Assembly: GCA_030828505.1 (NCBI GenBank)
Contig: JAURCJ010000006.1
Location: forward strand, 44,273-108,272
Direction of reading: 5' to 3'
Source: Alphaproteobacteria bacterium
GTDB lineage: Bacteria; Pseudomonadota; Alphaproteobacteria; TMED109
DNA: 64,000 nucleotides
Position numbers and translations under genes: made by a program. The notes beneath the pieces are model-generated. The model saw only the letters and a list, made by a program, of their open reading frames with translations. It was not told the DNA's origin and ran no database searches. Shown piece after piece: positions 16,933-26,185 of the stretch (positions within the stretch are counted from its first letter, which is position 1; each line of letters starts with the position of its first letter).

Positions 16933-17397
16933 TTATATAGTAGATTTAATTTCATTTTTTTGAGAATCTATCCAACTTCTCTCAAAATCTTCGTATAGAA
17001 ACATTAATTGTTTAGTACCTTGATATTGAGGTGGTTTATCTCTGATTAGAATTAAATCCCCCCTATCTATTCCCATTTTTATAATTCGTTGTATTTTTCT
17101 TTCTGAGATATGAGTCAAAAGCCTAACCATAGCAACTGTAAAGTAATCCTTTATTTTATTTTGATTAATTAAACTAAATGGAATTTGTTTCATATTTGCA
17201 GAAATAGCTAACATAGCTATTAATCTATGTTCAGGAGAGCTGTTCCAATAATAATTACCATGGGATACAGGGTTTTTGCATATATTAATCCAAAAATTAA
17301 GTCTGAACTGAATAGTTCTCCTTAAAGCAATGTCGGCAACTATGTTTTCATCAAACATATCACTTTGAGAATATTTACTTTCTATTAATTTAGCCAT
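16933..17397 (-). CDS. Winged-helix-like putative DNA-binding protein
   Basis: A 154-residue soluble protein with no confident family name. The C-terminal part, ISERKIQRIIKMGIDRGDLI followed by a short basic loop, looks like a recognition helix and wing as in MarR-like or other winged-helix regulators. The N-terminal part is helical with a conserved WNSSPEHRLIAMLAI block. A broken paralogue lies 2.4 kb away, so this is a small local family. The ATG is preceded by nine G in a row, an unusual ribosome site. A regulatory role is inferred from the fold only. The upstream gene is the TauD/TfdA dioxygenase, 42 bases away. Confidence 0.6.
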   Translation of the reverse strand: MAKLIESKYSQSDMFDENIVADIALRRTIQFRLNFWINICKNPVSHGNYYWNSSPEHRLIAMLAISANMKQIPFSLINQNKIKDYFTVAMVRLLTHISERKIQRIIKMGIDRGDLILIRDKPPQYQGTKQLMFLYEDFERSWIDSQKNEIKSTI

Positions 17398-17401
17398 ATA
17401 T

Positions 17402-17410
17402 CCCCCCCCC
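17402..17410 (-). promoter_or_regulatory. G9 homopolymer at the ribosome-binding position of the winged-helix-like gene
   Basis: Nine consecutive G on the minus strand end four bases before the ATG at 17397. In such an AT-rich sequence a run this long is striking. It can pair with the anti-SD as GGGGG, and its length would change spacing if it slips. Confidence 0.55.
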
Positions 17411-17439
17411 AGAATATTATGGTAATAAATATATATATA

Positions 17440-18351
17440 TTAATTTTTTTCTAAATAACTTGGCATATCACCTGCTACTGTAGTTCTATGCATAATTCTC
17501 CTATACTTAGACTCATCATATCCGGTACCTTTATGCAATACTCTTCTATTATCCCATAAGACTAACTCTCCAGTTTTCCATTTATGTTCAGCTATTTCAC
17601 CAGACTCTATAATCCAATCATTAATTTCCTTTATTAATTCTCTACTCTCTTCTATATCCCAACCAATAATATGACTACAGTGACTTCCTGCAAAAAAAGC
17701 AGCTCTTTTTGTATAAGGATGAATTCTTATTAATTTTTGTTTTACAAAAGGCATATCCTTTTTAAATTTTTCGTCAAATATATCTCCTGTATTATTTTTT
17801 CTGGAATAAACTATAGAATGTTCACATATACAATCATTAAGATCACTTAAGGAATATTTTCTTGGTTTATCTTCCCAAGTTTCTAAAGCATGTCTTGCAT
17901 CTATAAAATCAGTGCCTCCGCCATATTCAGGAACTTCTCTTCCACTCAATATAGATATTTTTGATGGAATCTCTTTAAACGAAGAATCAGTATGCCAATA
18001 ATTATTTCCACGATCAAAAATTACTTTTGAATTATCAATAGGCAACATCTTATCATTTAAATCAACATTTGAAATCCTACTTATTTCAGGTCTTATTGGC
18101 GTAGTACTATTTGCCAAATTATAATCTGGCGCTTTAGTTTTTGTTCCAATTGATACCTCTAATTTGCCAAAACGTTCTGAAAATGCAATTTGATCATCAT
18201 CATTAATAAATTGAGAGTCTATTGAAACGACTCCATATGTCTCAACAATATTTTTTACCTTTATAAAATCTGTATCAGATAATTTTTTTATATCTATATT
18301 TGATATATTTGCGTAAAAATCTTGTTGCTCAAATTTTATTTTTACATCCAT
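17440..18351 (-). CDS. TauD/TfdA-family Fe(II)/2-oxoglutarate dioxygenase
   Basis: A cytoplasmic non-haem iron dioxygenase that couples 2-oxoglutarate decarboxylation to hydroxylation of a small organic acid (taurine, 2,4-D-like or related). The iron facial triad is H120 and D122 (YWHTDSSF) with distal H273 (RVLHKGTG), and the 2-oxoglutarate-binding Arg is probably R284. The GGGTDFIDAR block is typical of this family. Its length of 303 fits TfdA-like members. The substrate is unknown; no sulfonate or phenoxyacid transport genes are adjacent. It is transcribed towards the winged-helix-like gene, which may share its transcript. Confidence 0.88.
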   Translation of the reverse strand: MDVKIKFEQQDFYANISNIDIKKLSDTDFIKVKNIVETYGVVSIDSQFINDDDQIAFSERFGKLEVSIGTKTKAPDYNLANSTTPIRPEISRISNVDLNDKMLPIDNSKVIFDRGNNYWHTDSSFKEIPSKISILSGREVPEYGGGTDFIDARHALETWEDKPRKYSLSDLNDCICEHSIVYSRKNNTGDIFDEKFKKDMPFVKQKLIRIHPYTKRAAFFAGSHCSHIIGWDIEESRELIKEINDWIIESGEIAEHKWKTGELVLWDNRRVLHKGTGYDESKYRRIMHRTTVAGDMPSYLEKN

Positions 18352-18441
18352 TACCTATCCCCTATAAATAATATTAATAATCAAATAGGCAAAATTCAAG
18401 CATAAAGTATATTTAACAATCAAAGATTATTTTTTATAAAT

Positions 18442-18906
18442 TTATTGAGAATAATAACCTACAACACAAATTAGATCTACTACTCTGGTTACTAATTGTG
18501 TTTTTATATACTCTTTTTCATCATCAGTAGTTAACCTAGCTATAACAAAATCTATTGTATTTACTTCATTATACTTTGCAATTTTTATAAGTTCTTTACC
18601 AACATCTTTACCGGAAGAGTCTTTGAAATTAGTTATATTTAAACCTACACTTGTAGGATGACCTAATAATATACCATTATCTTTCAAACAAAAAGGATAT
18701 AAATCTTTAGGATGTAGACCTCCTTCACCAGAAGTAATCAAATCTAAACCTCTATTTCTATCTTCTTGTACAAGTGAAATCGCTCTATCTAATAATGCTA
18801 AAGCTTCATCCTTGGTGCCAAATTCCTCTGCTATAATATTTTTAGATAAAAATAGTGATAATATTAATATTGCAGTATATTTAATAATTATTCTTAATAA
18901 GTTCAT
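18442..18906 (-). CDS. Secreted single Cache-domain protein
   Basis: A periplasmic small-ligand-binding domain of the Cache type, here on its own without a kinase or chemoreceptor part. After a signal peptide (MNLLRIIIKYTAILILSLFL, cut near IIAEE), the mature part has the family features DEALALLDRAISLVQ, ITSGEGGLHPKDLYPFC, and GILLGHPT as the ligand-sensing strand. ATG at 18906 is chosen because GGAG lies 6 bases upstream; the frame continues to ATG 18918 without a good ribosome site. Its product is 154 residues. It lies 90 bases upstream of the TauD/TfdA gene on the same strand. The ligand is unknown. Confidence 0.8.
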   Translation of the reverse strand: MNLLRIIIKYTAILILSLFLSKNIIAEEFGTKDEALALLDRAISLVQEDRNRGLDLITSGEGGLHPKDLYPFCLKDNGILLGHPTSVGLNITNFKDSSGKDVGKELIKIAKYNEVNTIDFVIARLTTDDEKEYIKTQLVTRVVDLICVVGYYSQ

Positions 18907-19003
18907 AATTAACTCCATATAAATAAAATAATATTTTTATATAAATACTATTTGAAGTCAACATTAAAAACATGGTGTATTTAAAGTTAAATAATTTATA
19001 TTT

Positions 19004-19031
19004 TTGTCTAAATTATTAAATAACCTATAAT
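19004..19031 (+). promoter_or_regulatory. Putative sigma-70 type promoter of the nitrilase gene
   Basis: TTGTCT (19004-19009) and a perfect TATAAT (19026-19031) are separated by 16 bases, 30 bases before the nitrilase ATG. The ribosome site AAAGGA lies at 19049-19054. This is by eye in very AT-rich DNA, where chance TATAAT is common. Confidence 0.45.
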
Positions 19032-19061
19032 AAATTAGATATATATATAAAGGAATATGTT

Positions 19062-19988
19062 ATGAAATTTGTTGCAGCTGTTGTTCAAGATAGTCCTGTT
19101 GTTTTTGATTTGGACGCTACAATTGATAAAGTAGAAAAAATAACTAACGAAGCAAAGAAAAAAAATGCAGAGCTAATCGTATTTCCTGAAGCTTTTGTTT
19201 CTGCCTACCCTAAAGGATTAGATTTTGGTGCAAGAATTGGTATGAGATCAGATGAAGGAAGGGTTATGTATTCTAAATATTATAATTCAGCAATAGATTT
19301 TGAAAGCAAACAATTTAAAAAATTATGCAATATTGCAAAAAAATATAAAATTTTAACCAGTATAGGTGTCATAGAAAAAGATAATGGAACGCTATATTGT
19401 ACAGCTTTAATTATATCTAAGGATGGTGCATTACTAGGCAAGCATAGAAAAATTATGCCTACTGCAATGGAAAGATTAATATGGGGTTTCGGAGATGGTT
19501 CAACTCTCCCTGTAATAGATACAAGTATTGGTAAAATTGGATCTGTTATTTGCTGGGAAAATTATATGCCACTCATGAGAATGGCAATGTATTCTAAAGG
19601 TATACAATTATACTGTGCCCCTACTGCAGATGATAGAGATACTTGGATTTCTTCAATGATACATACTGCTTTAGAAGGAAGATGTTTTGTATTTTCATCT
19701 TGTCAATATTTATTAAGAGCAGATTGTCCTGAATATTATAATGCCATTCAAGGTAATAAAAATAGCACACTTATTATGAAAGGAGGTTCATGTATAATAG
19801 ATCCTTTAGGAAATATTCTTGCAGGCCCTCTTAGAGATAAAACAGGAATACTTACCGCAAATATTGACCTAAATGAAATTATTAAAGGAAAATATGATTT
19901 TGATGTCAAAGGTCACTATTCTAGACCTGACATATTTGAATTAAATGTTAATGAAAAAGAAAATAAACCAACAGTATATAAAAAATAA
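19062..19988 (+). CDS. Nitrilase-family carbon-nitrogen hydrolase
   Basis: A cytoplasmic C-N hydrolase that acts on nitriles or cyanide-like compounds. The catalytic triad is E43 (FPEAF), K130 (KHRKIMPT) and C164 (VICWENYMPLMR). The CWEN context and the segment MERLIWGFGDG place it in the true nitrilase/cyanide-hydratase branch rather than among amidases. Its length of 308 is typical. It is a single gene with its own promoter-like signals, ending beside tRNA-Lys. The substrate cannot be deduced. Confidence 0.92.
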   Translation: MKFVAAVVQDSPVVFDLDATIDKVEKITNEAKKKNAELIVFPEAFVSAYPKGLDFGARIGMRSDEGRVMYSKYYNSAIDFESKQFKKLCNIAKKYKILTSIGVIEKDNGTLYCTALIISKDGALLGKHRKIMPTAMERLIWGFGDGSTLPVIDTSIGKIGSVICWENYMPLMRMAMYSKGIQLYCAPTADDRDTWISSMIHTALEGRCFVFSSCQYLLRADCPEYYNAIQGNKNSTLIMKGGSCIIDPLGNILAGPLRDKTGILTANIDLNEIIKGKYDFDVKGHYSRPDIFELNVNEKENKPTVYKK

Positions 19989-19998
19989 GCCACTTATT
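19984..19998 (-). terminator. Weak AT hairpin downstream of tRNA-Lys
   Basis: AATAAG (19984-19989) and CTTATT (19993-19998) flank a 3-base loop. On the minus strand four further T follow, placing it 19 bases past the tRNA-Lys 3' end. It also overlaps the nitrilase stop. The low stem stability makes this tentative. Confidence 0.35.
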
Positions 19999-20016
19999 AT
20001 ATTTTATTATTAACTT

Positions 20017-20092
20017 TGGTGAGCCCTGTAGGGATCGAACCTACGACAAGCTGATTAAAAGTCAGCTGCTCTACCAACTGAGCTAAGGGCCC
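20017..20092 (-). tRNA. tRNA-Lys (anticodon TTT), CCA encoded
   Basis: The 76-base cloverleaf reads from 20092. The acceptor arm is GGGCCCT/AGGGCTC with one G-T pair. The D arm is GCTCAGTTGGTAGAGC, the anticodon stem GCTGA/TCAGC encloses loop CTTTTAA (anticodon TTT), and the T-loop is TTCGATC. Discriminator A is followed by a genomic CCA. It separates the accessory block on the left from the tgt-queA housekeeping operon on the right. Confidence 0.97.
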
Positions 20093-20142
20093 CCAAAAGT
20101 TATATAGGAAATACATAATCATTAAGATAATTACAAGTATTT

Positions 20143-21273
20143 TTAATTATAAATTTCAATATCTCCTTTTTTATACTCATTTATTAAGTGATTAGAAGTT
20201 TCATTATAATTATTATTATTTATTGCCTCTCTTAAAGTAGACATTAATTGAATATAATGATTTATATTGTGAATCGTTAAATAAGTTGCTCCTAACATTT
20301 CTTTAGTATTAAACAAATGATATAAGTATGCTCTAGAAATTTTATTATTACAAACCTTACATAAACACCCCTCCTCAATTGGCCTAGGATCGTTTTTATG
20401 TCTTGAATTTTTGATATTTAATGTACCATTTTTTGTAAATATTTTACCTGTTCTTCCAGACCTTGTAGGTATAACACAATCAAACATGTCTACACCTAAC
20501 TTTACCCCCGCAATTATATCTTTAGGATAACCTACACCCATCAAATAGCGTGGCTTATTAATTGGAAGATAATTAATACTGGATTTTAAAGTTTTAACCA
20601 TAACTTCATGCCCTTCACCAACGGCTAAACCACCTATAGCATAGCCATCAAACCCAATTCTTAATAGCTTTTCTGATGACTTTTGCCTTAAATCATTATA
20701 TGTAGAGCCTTGAACTATTCCAAATAGACCATAACCATTTCTATCAATAAAACTATCTCTGCATAATTTTGCCCATTTCATTGATAAATTCATAGATTTT
20801 AATGCTATTTCTTGACTTACAGGGTAAGATGTACACTCATCAAAAGCCATTGTAATAGTAGAATCTAGAGCATTTTGCATTTCAATGGAGTCTCTTGGCG
20901 TTAATCTTATTAAACTTCCATCTATATGCGATTTAAATGTAACTCCATTAGCATCAATCTTAGCCATATTTTGAAGTGACATAACTTGAAAACCACCTGA
21001 GTCAGTTAAAATAGGACCATCCCAGTTCATAAACTTCCTTAGACCTCCAATATCACGAATTATATCTTTACCTGGCCTTTCCATTAAATGATACGTATTG
21101 GACAAAATTATTTCTGATCCTAAATGTTTTAAGTCCTCAGGTTGTATTCCTTTTACAGCACCATATGTACCTACTGGCATAAAAACTGGGGTTTTTACTA
21201 TGCCATGTGCTGTTTTCATTAAACCACTTCTAGCAGAACCATCTGTATTAATTATACTAAAAGAAATAGTCAT
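20143..21273 (-). CDS. tgt: tRNA-guanine transglycosylase Tgt
   Basis: Tgt swaps guanine 34 of GUN-anticodon tRNAs for preQ1 on the way to queuosine. The general acid/base Asp is in LTDSGGFQVMS, the nucleophile Asp in MFDCVIPTRSGRTG, and the zinc site is CLCKVC followed by TIHNINHY. The length of 376 is standard. Its ATG overlaps the queA stop (TAATG), so the two queuosine enzymes are translationally coupled. It is the last gene of the uvrA-opposed block gyrA-coaD-ppi-queA-tgt. Confidence 0.97.
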   Translation of the reverse strand: MTISFSIINTDGSARSGLMKTAHGIVKTPVFMPVGTYGAVKGIQPEDLKHLGSEIILSNTYHLMERPGKDIIRDIGGLRKFMNWDGPILTDSGGFQVMSLQNMAKIDANGVTFKSHIDGSLIRLTPRDSIEMQNALDSTITMAFDECTSYPVSQEIALKSMNLSMKWAKLCRDSFIDRNGYGLFGIVQGSTYNDLRQKSSEKLLRIGFDGYAIGGLAVGEGHEVMVKTLKSSINYLPINKPRYLMGVGYPKDIIAGVKLGVDMFDCVIPTRSGRTGKIFTKNGTLNIKNSRHKNDPRPIEEGCLCKVCNNKISRAYLYHLFNTKEMLGATYLTIHNINHYIQLMSTLREAINNNNYNETSNHLINEYKKGDIEIYN

Positions 21274-22304
21274 TATATCTGTGACTTTTTAATTAAACAT
21301 GCATCACCTAACGAATAGAACCTATATTTTTTATTTATCGCATGTTGATAGGCTTTATGCATTATCTTAATACCAGCATATGCGCAAACTAAAATAAATA
21401 AAGTAGACTTAGGTAAGTGAAAGTTAGTTAATAAATAATCAGTAGATTTTACTTTATAACCTGGGGAAATAAATATAGAAGTATCTCCTTTATAAGAACT
21501 AATATATCCATCTTCATCACAAGAAGATTCTAAAGCTCTTAAAACGGTAGTACCAATAGCAATAATGCGACCACCATTCTTTTTTGTTGCATTAATCTTA
21601 TTTGCTACCTCATCATCAATAGAGAAATATTCACTATGCATGCTATGTTTTGAAATATCACTAACTTCAACAGGTAAAAAAGTACCAGCACCTACATGTA
21701 ATGTAATTTCACAAATATTAATATTTTTATTAGCTAAATTATTTTTTAAATTATTAGTGAAATGTAAACCAGCTGTAGGAGCAGCTACTGCTCCATAATT
21801 TTTTGCAAATAATGTTTGATAATTTATTAAATTATTAACTTTACCATTAGATTTTATATATGGTGGTAAGGGCAATTCTCCATATTGATTTAAATAATTG
21901 ATAAAGTCTGATTTAGAATAATTTACGGTAAAATAAACGAGACCCCTCTCACCTTTGCCATATACTGATATAAGTATGTTATTTGGCAAAATAACATTAT
22001 CACCTATATTCAATCTTTTTGAACCCTTAACTAAAGCTTGCCAAACACCTGTATCATATTCATTAAGTAGTGTAATAGAAAAGTTTTTATGACCAATTTT
22101 ACCATTTATTCTTGAATTTATTACTTTCGTATTATTAGCAATTAACAAGTCACCAGGCTTAAGTATATTATATAATTCAAAAGTGTTATGATCTCTAATA
22201 GATTTATTAGAAATATATAGCAACCTAGATTTGTCTGCTTGATCTAGAGAACTCTGCGCTATTAATTGCTTAGGTAAATTAAAATCAAAAGCATCAATAT
22301 TCAC
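21273..22304 (-). CDS. queA: S-adenosylmethionine:tRNA ribosyltransferase-isomerase QueA
   Basis: QueA transfers and isomerises the ribosyl part of SAM onto preQ1-tRNA to form epoxyqueuosine. The N-terminus IDAFDFNLPKQLIAQ, the block AAPTAGLHFTNNL, LHVGAGTFLPVEV and the C-terminal NFHLPKSTLFILVCAYAG are all family signatures. Its 343 residues are full length. It follows the cyclophilin gene by 12 bases and is coupled to tgt. Confidence 0.97.
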   Translation of the reverse strand: MNIDAFDFNLPKQLIAQSSLDQADKSRLLYISNKSIRDHNTFELYNILKPGDLLIANNTKVINSRINGKIGHKNFSITLLNEYDTGVWQALVKGSKRLNIGDNVILPNNILISVYGKGERGLVYFTVNYSKSDFINYLNQYGELPLPPYIKSNGKVNNLINYQTLFAKNYGAVAAPTAGLHFTNNLKNNLANKNINICEITLHVGAGTFLPVEVSDISKHSMHSEYFSIDDEVANKINATKKNGGRIIAIGTTVLRALESSCDEDGYISSYKGDTSIFISPGYKVKSTDYLLTNFHLPKSTLFILVCAYAGIKIMHKAYQHAINKKYRFYSLGDACLIKKSQI

Positions 22305-22316
22305 TTTATAATACTT

Positions 22317-22862
22317 TTAATTACTTTTCATTTTCATTGAAACTATAATGTCAGCTTCACCAATAATAGAACCGTTATTACCTTCACCTTTTTTTATATT
22401 ATCTACAAACTCCATACCATCAATTACCTGTCCCCAAACTGTATATTGACCATTCAAATGTGGAGCATCTTCTAAACAAATAAAAAATTGGCTATCAGCA
22501 CTATTGGGATCCTGTGCTCTCGCCATAGAAAGAGTCCCTCTTAAGTGTCTTTCATTATTAAATTCTGCTTTAATATTCTGACCAGAGCCACCAGTACCAT
22601 TACCTAGTGGATCGCCTGTCTGTGCCATAAAACCAGCAATAACTCTATGAAACTTTATACCATCATAAAAACCTTGATTAACAAGCTCTTTAATTCTTTT
22701 TACGTGGTTTGGTGCAACTTCGGGTTTCATTTCAATAGTTACAACACCATCTTTAAGTTCTAAAAGTAAAATATTTTCATTTGCATTAGCCGTCATAGAA
22801 TATCCAATCATAGTAAATATTAAAAATAAAAATTTATATAAAATATTGTATTTTGCTTTCAT
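22317..22862 (-). CDS. Periplasmic cyclophilin-type peptidyl-prolyl isomerase
   Basis: This protein catalyses cis-trans isomerisation of X-Pro bonds in secreted proteins. A signal peptide (MKAKYNILYKFLFLIFTMIG... ending at ANA-NEN) directs it to the periplasm. The active-site blocks FHRVIAGFMAQTGDP, SMARAQDPNSADSQFFICL and NGQYTVWGQVIDGM are intact. Its 181 residues include the leader. It lies 8 bases after coaD and 12 bases before queA in one operon. Confidence 0.93.
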   Translation of the reverse strand: MKAKYNILYKFLFLIFTMIGYSMTANANENILLLELKDGVVTIEMKPEVAPNHVKRIKELVNQGFYDGIKFHRVIAGFMAQTGDPLGNGTGGSGQNIKAEFNNERHLRGTLSMARAQDPNSADSQFFICLEDAPHLNGQYTVWGQVIDGMEFVDNIKKGEGNNGSIIGEADIIVSMKMKSN

Positions 22863-22870
22863 TTAAAATC

Positions 22871-23371
22871 CTATTTATTGTTATTTTTTTGTATTTTCAT
22901 TTCTTTAAGCACATTAGCAGAAACAAAGCTAGTAATATCTCCACCAAAAGTAAAAATTTCTTTTACAAGTCTTGAAGATATAAATTGTTGATTTTCACTT
23001 GCCATTAAAAAAACTGTCTCAATATTAGAATCAAGCCTTGCATTCATTCCAGTCATCTGAAATTCATATTCAAAATCTGTTACTGCCCTCAATCCCCTTA
23101 CAATTAATTTAGCGTCTATTTTTTTTGCATAATTGACTAATAAACCTTCAAAAGAACGTACTTCAACGGAATCTTCTAAACCTAAATTCTTAATATCTAT
23201 AGAAACTAATCTTTCCCTCTCCTTCAAACTAAATAATCCTGTTTTTCCTACGTTTACTGCTATACCTATTACTAATTTGTCAACTACCTTTAGAGATCTT
23301 TTTATTATATCTATGTGCCCATTGGTTATAGGGTCAAATGAACCAGGGTATAAACCAATTTTTTTAGTCAT
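22871..23371 (-). CDS. coaD: Phosphopantetheine adenylyltransferase CoaD
   Basis: CoaD makes dephospho-CoA from 4'-phosphopantetheine and ATP, the fourth step of CoA synthesis. The nucleotidyltransferase motif is YPGSFDPITNGH near the N-terminus, with the second motif SSRLVKEIFTFGG near the C-terminus. ATG 23371 is preferred: it gives the usual MTKKIGLYPG start and lies one base past the gyrA stop. The frame extends four codons to an ATG (23383) inside gyrA that has no properly spaced ribosome site. Its product is 166 residues. Confidence 0.95.
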   Translation of the reverse strand: MTKKIGLYPGSFDPITNGHIDIIKRSLKVVDKLVIGIAVNVGKTGLFSLKERERLVSIDIKNLGLEDSVEVRSFEGLLVNYAKKIDAKLIVRGLRAVTDFEYEFQMTGMNARLDSNIETVFLMASENQQFISSRLVKEIFTFGGDITSFVSANVLKEMKIQKNNNK

Positions 23372-23372
23372 T

Positions 23373-26102
23373 TTACTCTTCATCCTTTTCTAAATTTTCA
23401 GATATACTCGTAGCAGCATCAACTTCCTCATCCAAAGAAATTGTTGTAACAGAAACTACTTTTTCTCCATCATCAATAGAAAATAAAGTAACTCCTTGTG
23501 TATTTCTAGATGCTATTCTTATATCATTAACAGGAGATCTAATAATTCTTCCTTTATTAGTAACCATCATTACATCATCACTATCTAAAACAGGAAATGA
23601 AGCTACAACATTTCCATTACGTACTGAAGTCTCTATATTAATAATACCTTGCCCACCCCTATTCGTAATTCTATATTCATATGCAGAAGATCTTTTACCA
23701 TAGCCATTTTCAGAAATAGTTAATATAAATTGATCTTTATCATACATACTTTTAAACACATTCTCATCAAGCAAGTCTTGGACCTCACCTCTTCTTTTTG
23801 CTGCAGACGCTTTTAAATAAATAGTCTTTATATCTGTATCTGCTTCTATATGCTTTAGTACAGAAATCGATATAACTTCATCATCCATTTTTAATCTAAT
23901 ACCTCGTACACCAACTGAACCTCTTCCTTTAAATAATCTAACATCTCCAGACCTGAACCTCATACATTTTCCTTGTGAAGCCGACAACATTATATCATCA
24001 TTTTTCTTACACGGAACAACACCTATTAATGAGTCTCCATCTAATAATTTCATAGCTATCTTACCATTAGCCTTTACATTAGAAAAATCACTCAAAGAAT
24101 TTCTTCTAACATTTCCTGATTTTGTCGCAAACATTAAATCAGGAGGATTATCATCGTTTTCAGGTAGGGGCATCATTGTAGTGACTTGCTCACCATCACT
24201 TAAAGGTAATAAATTTACTATAGGTCTACCTTTAGCCTGAGGATTACCTAAGGGCAATTTATATACTTTTAATTCATAGACTATTCCTGTATTAGTAAAG
24301 AAAAGAACTGGATCATGAGTATTTAAAACAAACACCTGGTTTACAAAATCTTCATCTTTAACAGACATTGCAGCTCGGCCTTTACCTCCTCTTTTTTGAG
24401 CTCTATATGTGCTTAGTGTCGTTCTTTTAATATATCCGCCATTCGTCAAAGTAACGACCATATCTTCACGCTCAATTAAAGATTCTAAGTCTTGATTAAT
24501 TTCTATGTCTAATATTTCCGTTCTTCTAGGAACTGCGAATTGTTCTTTAATATTATTAAACTCATCTTTCATTATATTCATTAATTTATCTCTTGATCTT
24601 AAAATAGATAGAAGCTCTACCACTTTGGAAACTATCTCTTTAAGTTCCTCAACAATTTTATCTCTCTCTAATCCTGTAAGTCTCTGTAAACGTAATTCTA
24701 ATATTGCTTTAGCTTGACTATTAGATAATTTATACATTCCATTTTCATCAGCCTTATCATTAGGATCTCCTATCATATCAATCAAGTCAGAAATATCTGA
24801 AGCCTTCCATTCTTTTTCAAGAAGTAATTTTTTAGCTTCTTCTGAATCCTTAGATGATTTGATTAACTTTATAACTTCATCGATATTAGATACTGCTAAA
24901 GCTAATCCCACTAATATATTTGCTCTATCTCTTGCCTTCTCAAGATCATACACAGTTCTTCTAGTAATTACTTCTTCTCTAAAAGCCAAAAAAGAATCTA
25001 AGATTTGTCTAGTGCTTAATTGTTCTGGTCTGCCTCCATTTAAGGCTAACATATTTACTCCAAAATATGTTTGTAACGGAGAATGCTTATAAACTTGATT
25101 TAATACTACTTCAGGAGTTGCATCTCTTTTTAATTCTATTACAACTCTAACCCCAACTCTATCAGACTCATCACGTAAATCAGATATTCCCTCTATATTT
25201 TTATTTTTTACTGCTTCTGCAATTTGTTCTATCATTCTTGCTTTGTTTACTTGATAAGGTACTTCAGATATGATTATTGCTTCTCTATCCTTTCTTACAT
25301 TTTCAATTGAAGTCTTACCCCTCATTACCACCGAACCTCTTCCAGTTTCAAAGGCTGATTTTATTCCAGCTTTACCAATAATTTGAGCTCCAGTAGGAAA
25401 ATCTGGGCCTGGAATAATACTTAAGAGCTCTTCAGAATCTAAATTTGGATTTTTTATAATGGCTAAACAGGCATCTATTACCTCTCCTAAATTATGAGGA
25501 GGAATATTAGTTGCCATTCCTACAGCAATACCTCCTGCCCCATTTACTAATAAATTAGGATATTTTGCTGGGAGAACACTAGGTTCTTGCGTGGAATTAT
25601 CATAATTATCCTGAAAATCAATGGTATTTTTATCAATATCATCTATAAGCATGGTTGAAGCTTGGTCCATTCTTACTTCTGTATAACGCATTGCTGCTGG
25701 AGGGTCTCCATCCATAGAACCAAAATTACCTTGACCATCTAAAAGTTTTAAACTCATAGAGAAATTCTGGGCCATTCTAACCATTGCATCATATATAGCG
25801 TTATCTCCATGAGGATGGTATTTACCCATAACATCTCCAACTACTCTTGCAGATTTTCTATATGGCCTATTCCAATGATAATTTCCCTCTTTCATAGCAT
25901 ATAAAATACGCCTATGAACTGGTTTTAATCCATCTCTGACATCAGGAAGTGCTCTACTAACTATAACACTCATCGCATAATCAAGATATGACTTTCTCAT
26001 TTCATCAGAAATAGTAACTGGTAAAATACCTTCTTCTAATGGATTTGAACTATCTTTATTATTTTCTTCTTCAGGAAAATCGGGATCTTCAGGTTCAGCC
26101 AA
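23373..26102 (-). CDS. gyrA: DNA gyrase subunit A
   Basis: GyrA is the DNA-breakage and reunion subunit of gyrase, which introduces negative supercoils with GyrB. The catalytic Tyr is Y140 in [10 protein letters not shown]. The quinolone-determining region reads [17 protein letters not shown]; the position equal to E. coli Ser83 is Asn101, while the Asp87 equivalent is kept (D105). The GyrA box is KRGGKG near residue 565, and a six-bladed C-terminal domain follows. There is an acidic extension of about 20 residues at the N-terminus. Its 909 residues are typical. It is transcribed ahead of coaD, ppi, queA and tgt. Confidence 0.98.
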   Translation of the reverse strand: MAEPEDPDFPEEENNKDSSNPLEEGILPVTISDEMRKSYLDYAMSVIVSRALPDVRDGLKPVHRRILYAMKEGNYHWNRPYRKSARVVGDVMGKYHPHGDNAIYDAMVRMAQNFSMSLKLLDGQGNFGSMDGDPPAAMRYTEVRMDQASTMLIDDIDKNTIDFQDNYDNSTQEPSVLPAKYPNLLVNGAGGIAVGMATNIPPHNLGEVIDACLAIIKNPNLDSEELLSIIPGPDFPTGAQIIGKAGIKSAFETGRGSVVMRGKTSIENVRKDREAIIISEVPYQVNKARMIEQIAEAVKNKNIEGISDLRDESDRVGVRVVIELKRDATPEVVLNQVYKHSPLQTYFGVNMLALNGGRPEQLSTRQILDSFLAFREEVITRRTVYDLEKARDRANILVGLALAVSNIDEVIKLIKSSKDSEEAKKLLLEKEWKASDISDLIDMIGDPNDKADENGMYKLSNSQAKAILELRLQRLTGLERDKIVEELKEIVSKVVELLSILRSRDKLMNIMKDEFNNIKEQFAVPRRTEILDIEINQDLESLIEREDMVVTLTNGGYIKRTTLSTYRAQKRGGKGRAAMSVKDEDFVNQVFVLNTHDPVLFFTNTGIVYELKVYKLPLGNPQAKGRPIVNLLPLSDGEQVTTMMPLPENDDNPPDLMFATKSGNVRRNSLSDFSNVKANGKIAMKLLDGDSLIGVVPCKKNDDIMLSASQGKCMRFRSGDVRLFKGRGSVGVRGIRLKMDDEVISISVLKHIEADTDIKTIYLKASAAKRRGEVQDLLDENVFKSMYDKDQFILTISENGYGKRSSAYEYRITNRGGQGIINIETSVRNGNVVASFPVLDSDDVMMVTNKGRIIRSPVNDIRIASRNTQGVTLFSIDDGEKVVSVTTISLDEEVDAATSISENLEKDEE

Positions 26103-26185
26103 TTTAATATTCCTTAATACAATAAATTATATATAATTATACTATATTTGGTATGTGAGAGCAAGAGATCATCAATATTATGTAT

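Noticed and set aside
19984..20092. att-like direct repeat of the tRNA-Lys 3' end
   Set aside because: I looked for a second copy of the last 15-20 bases of the tRNA in the accessory block and did not see one; no integrase is present.
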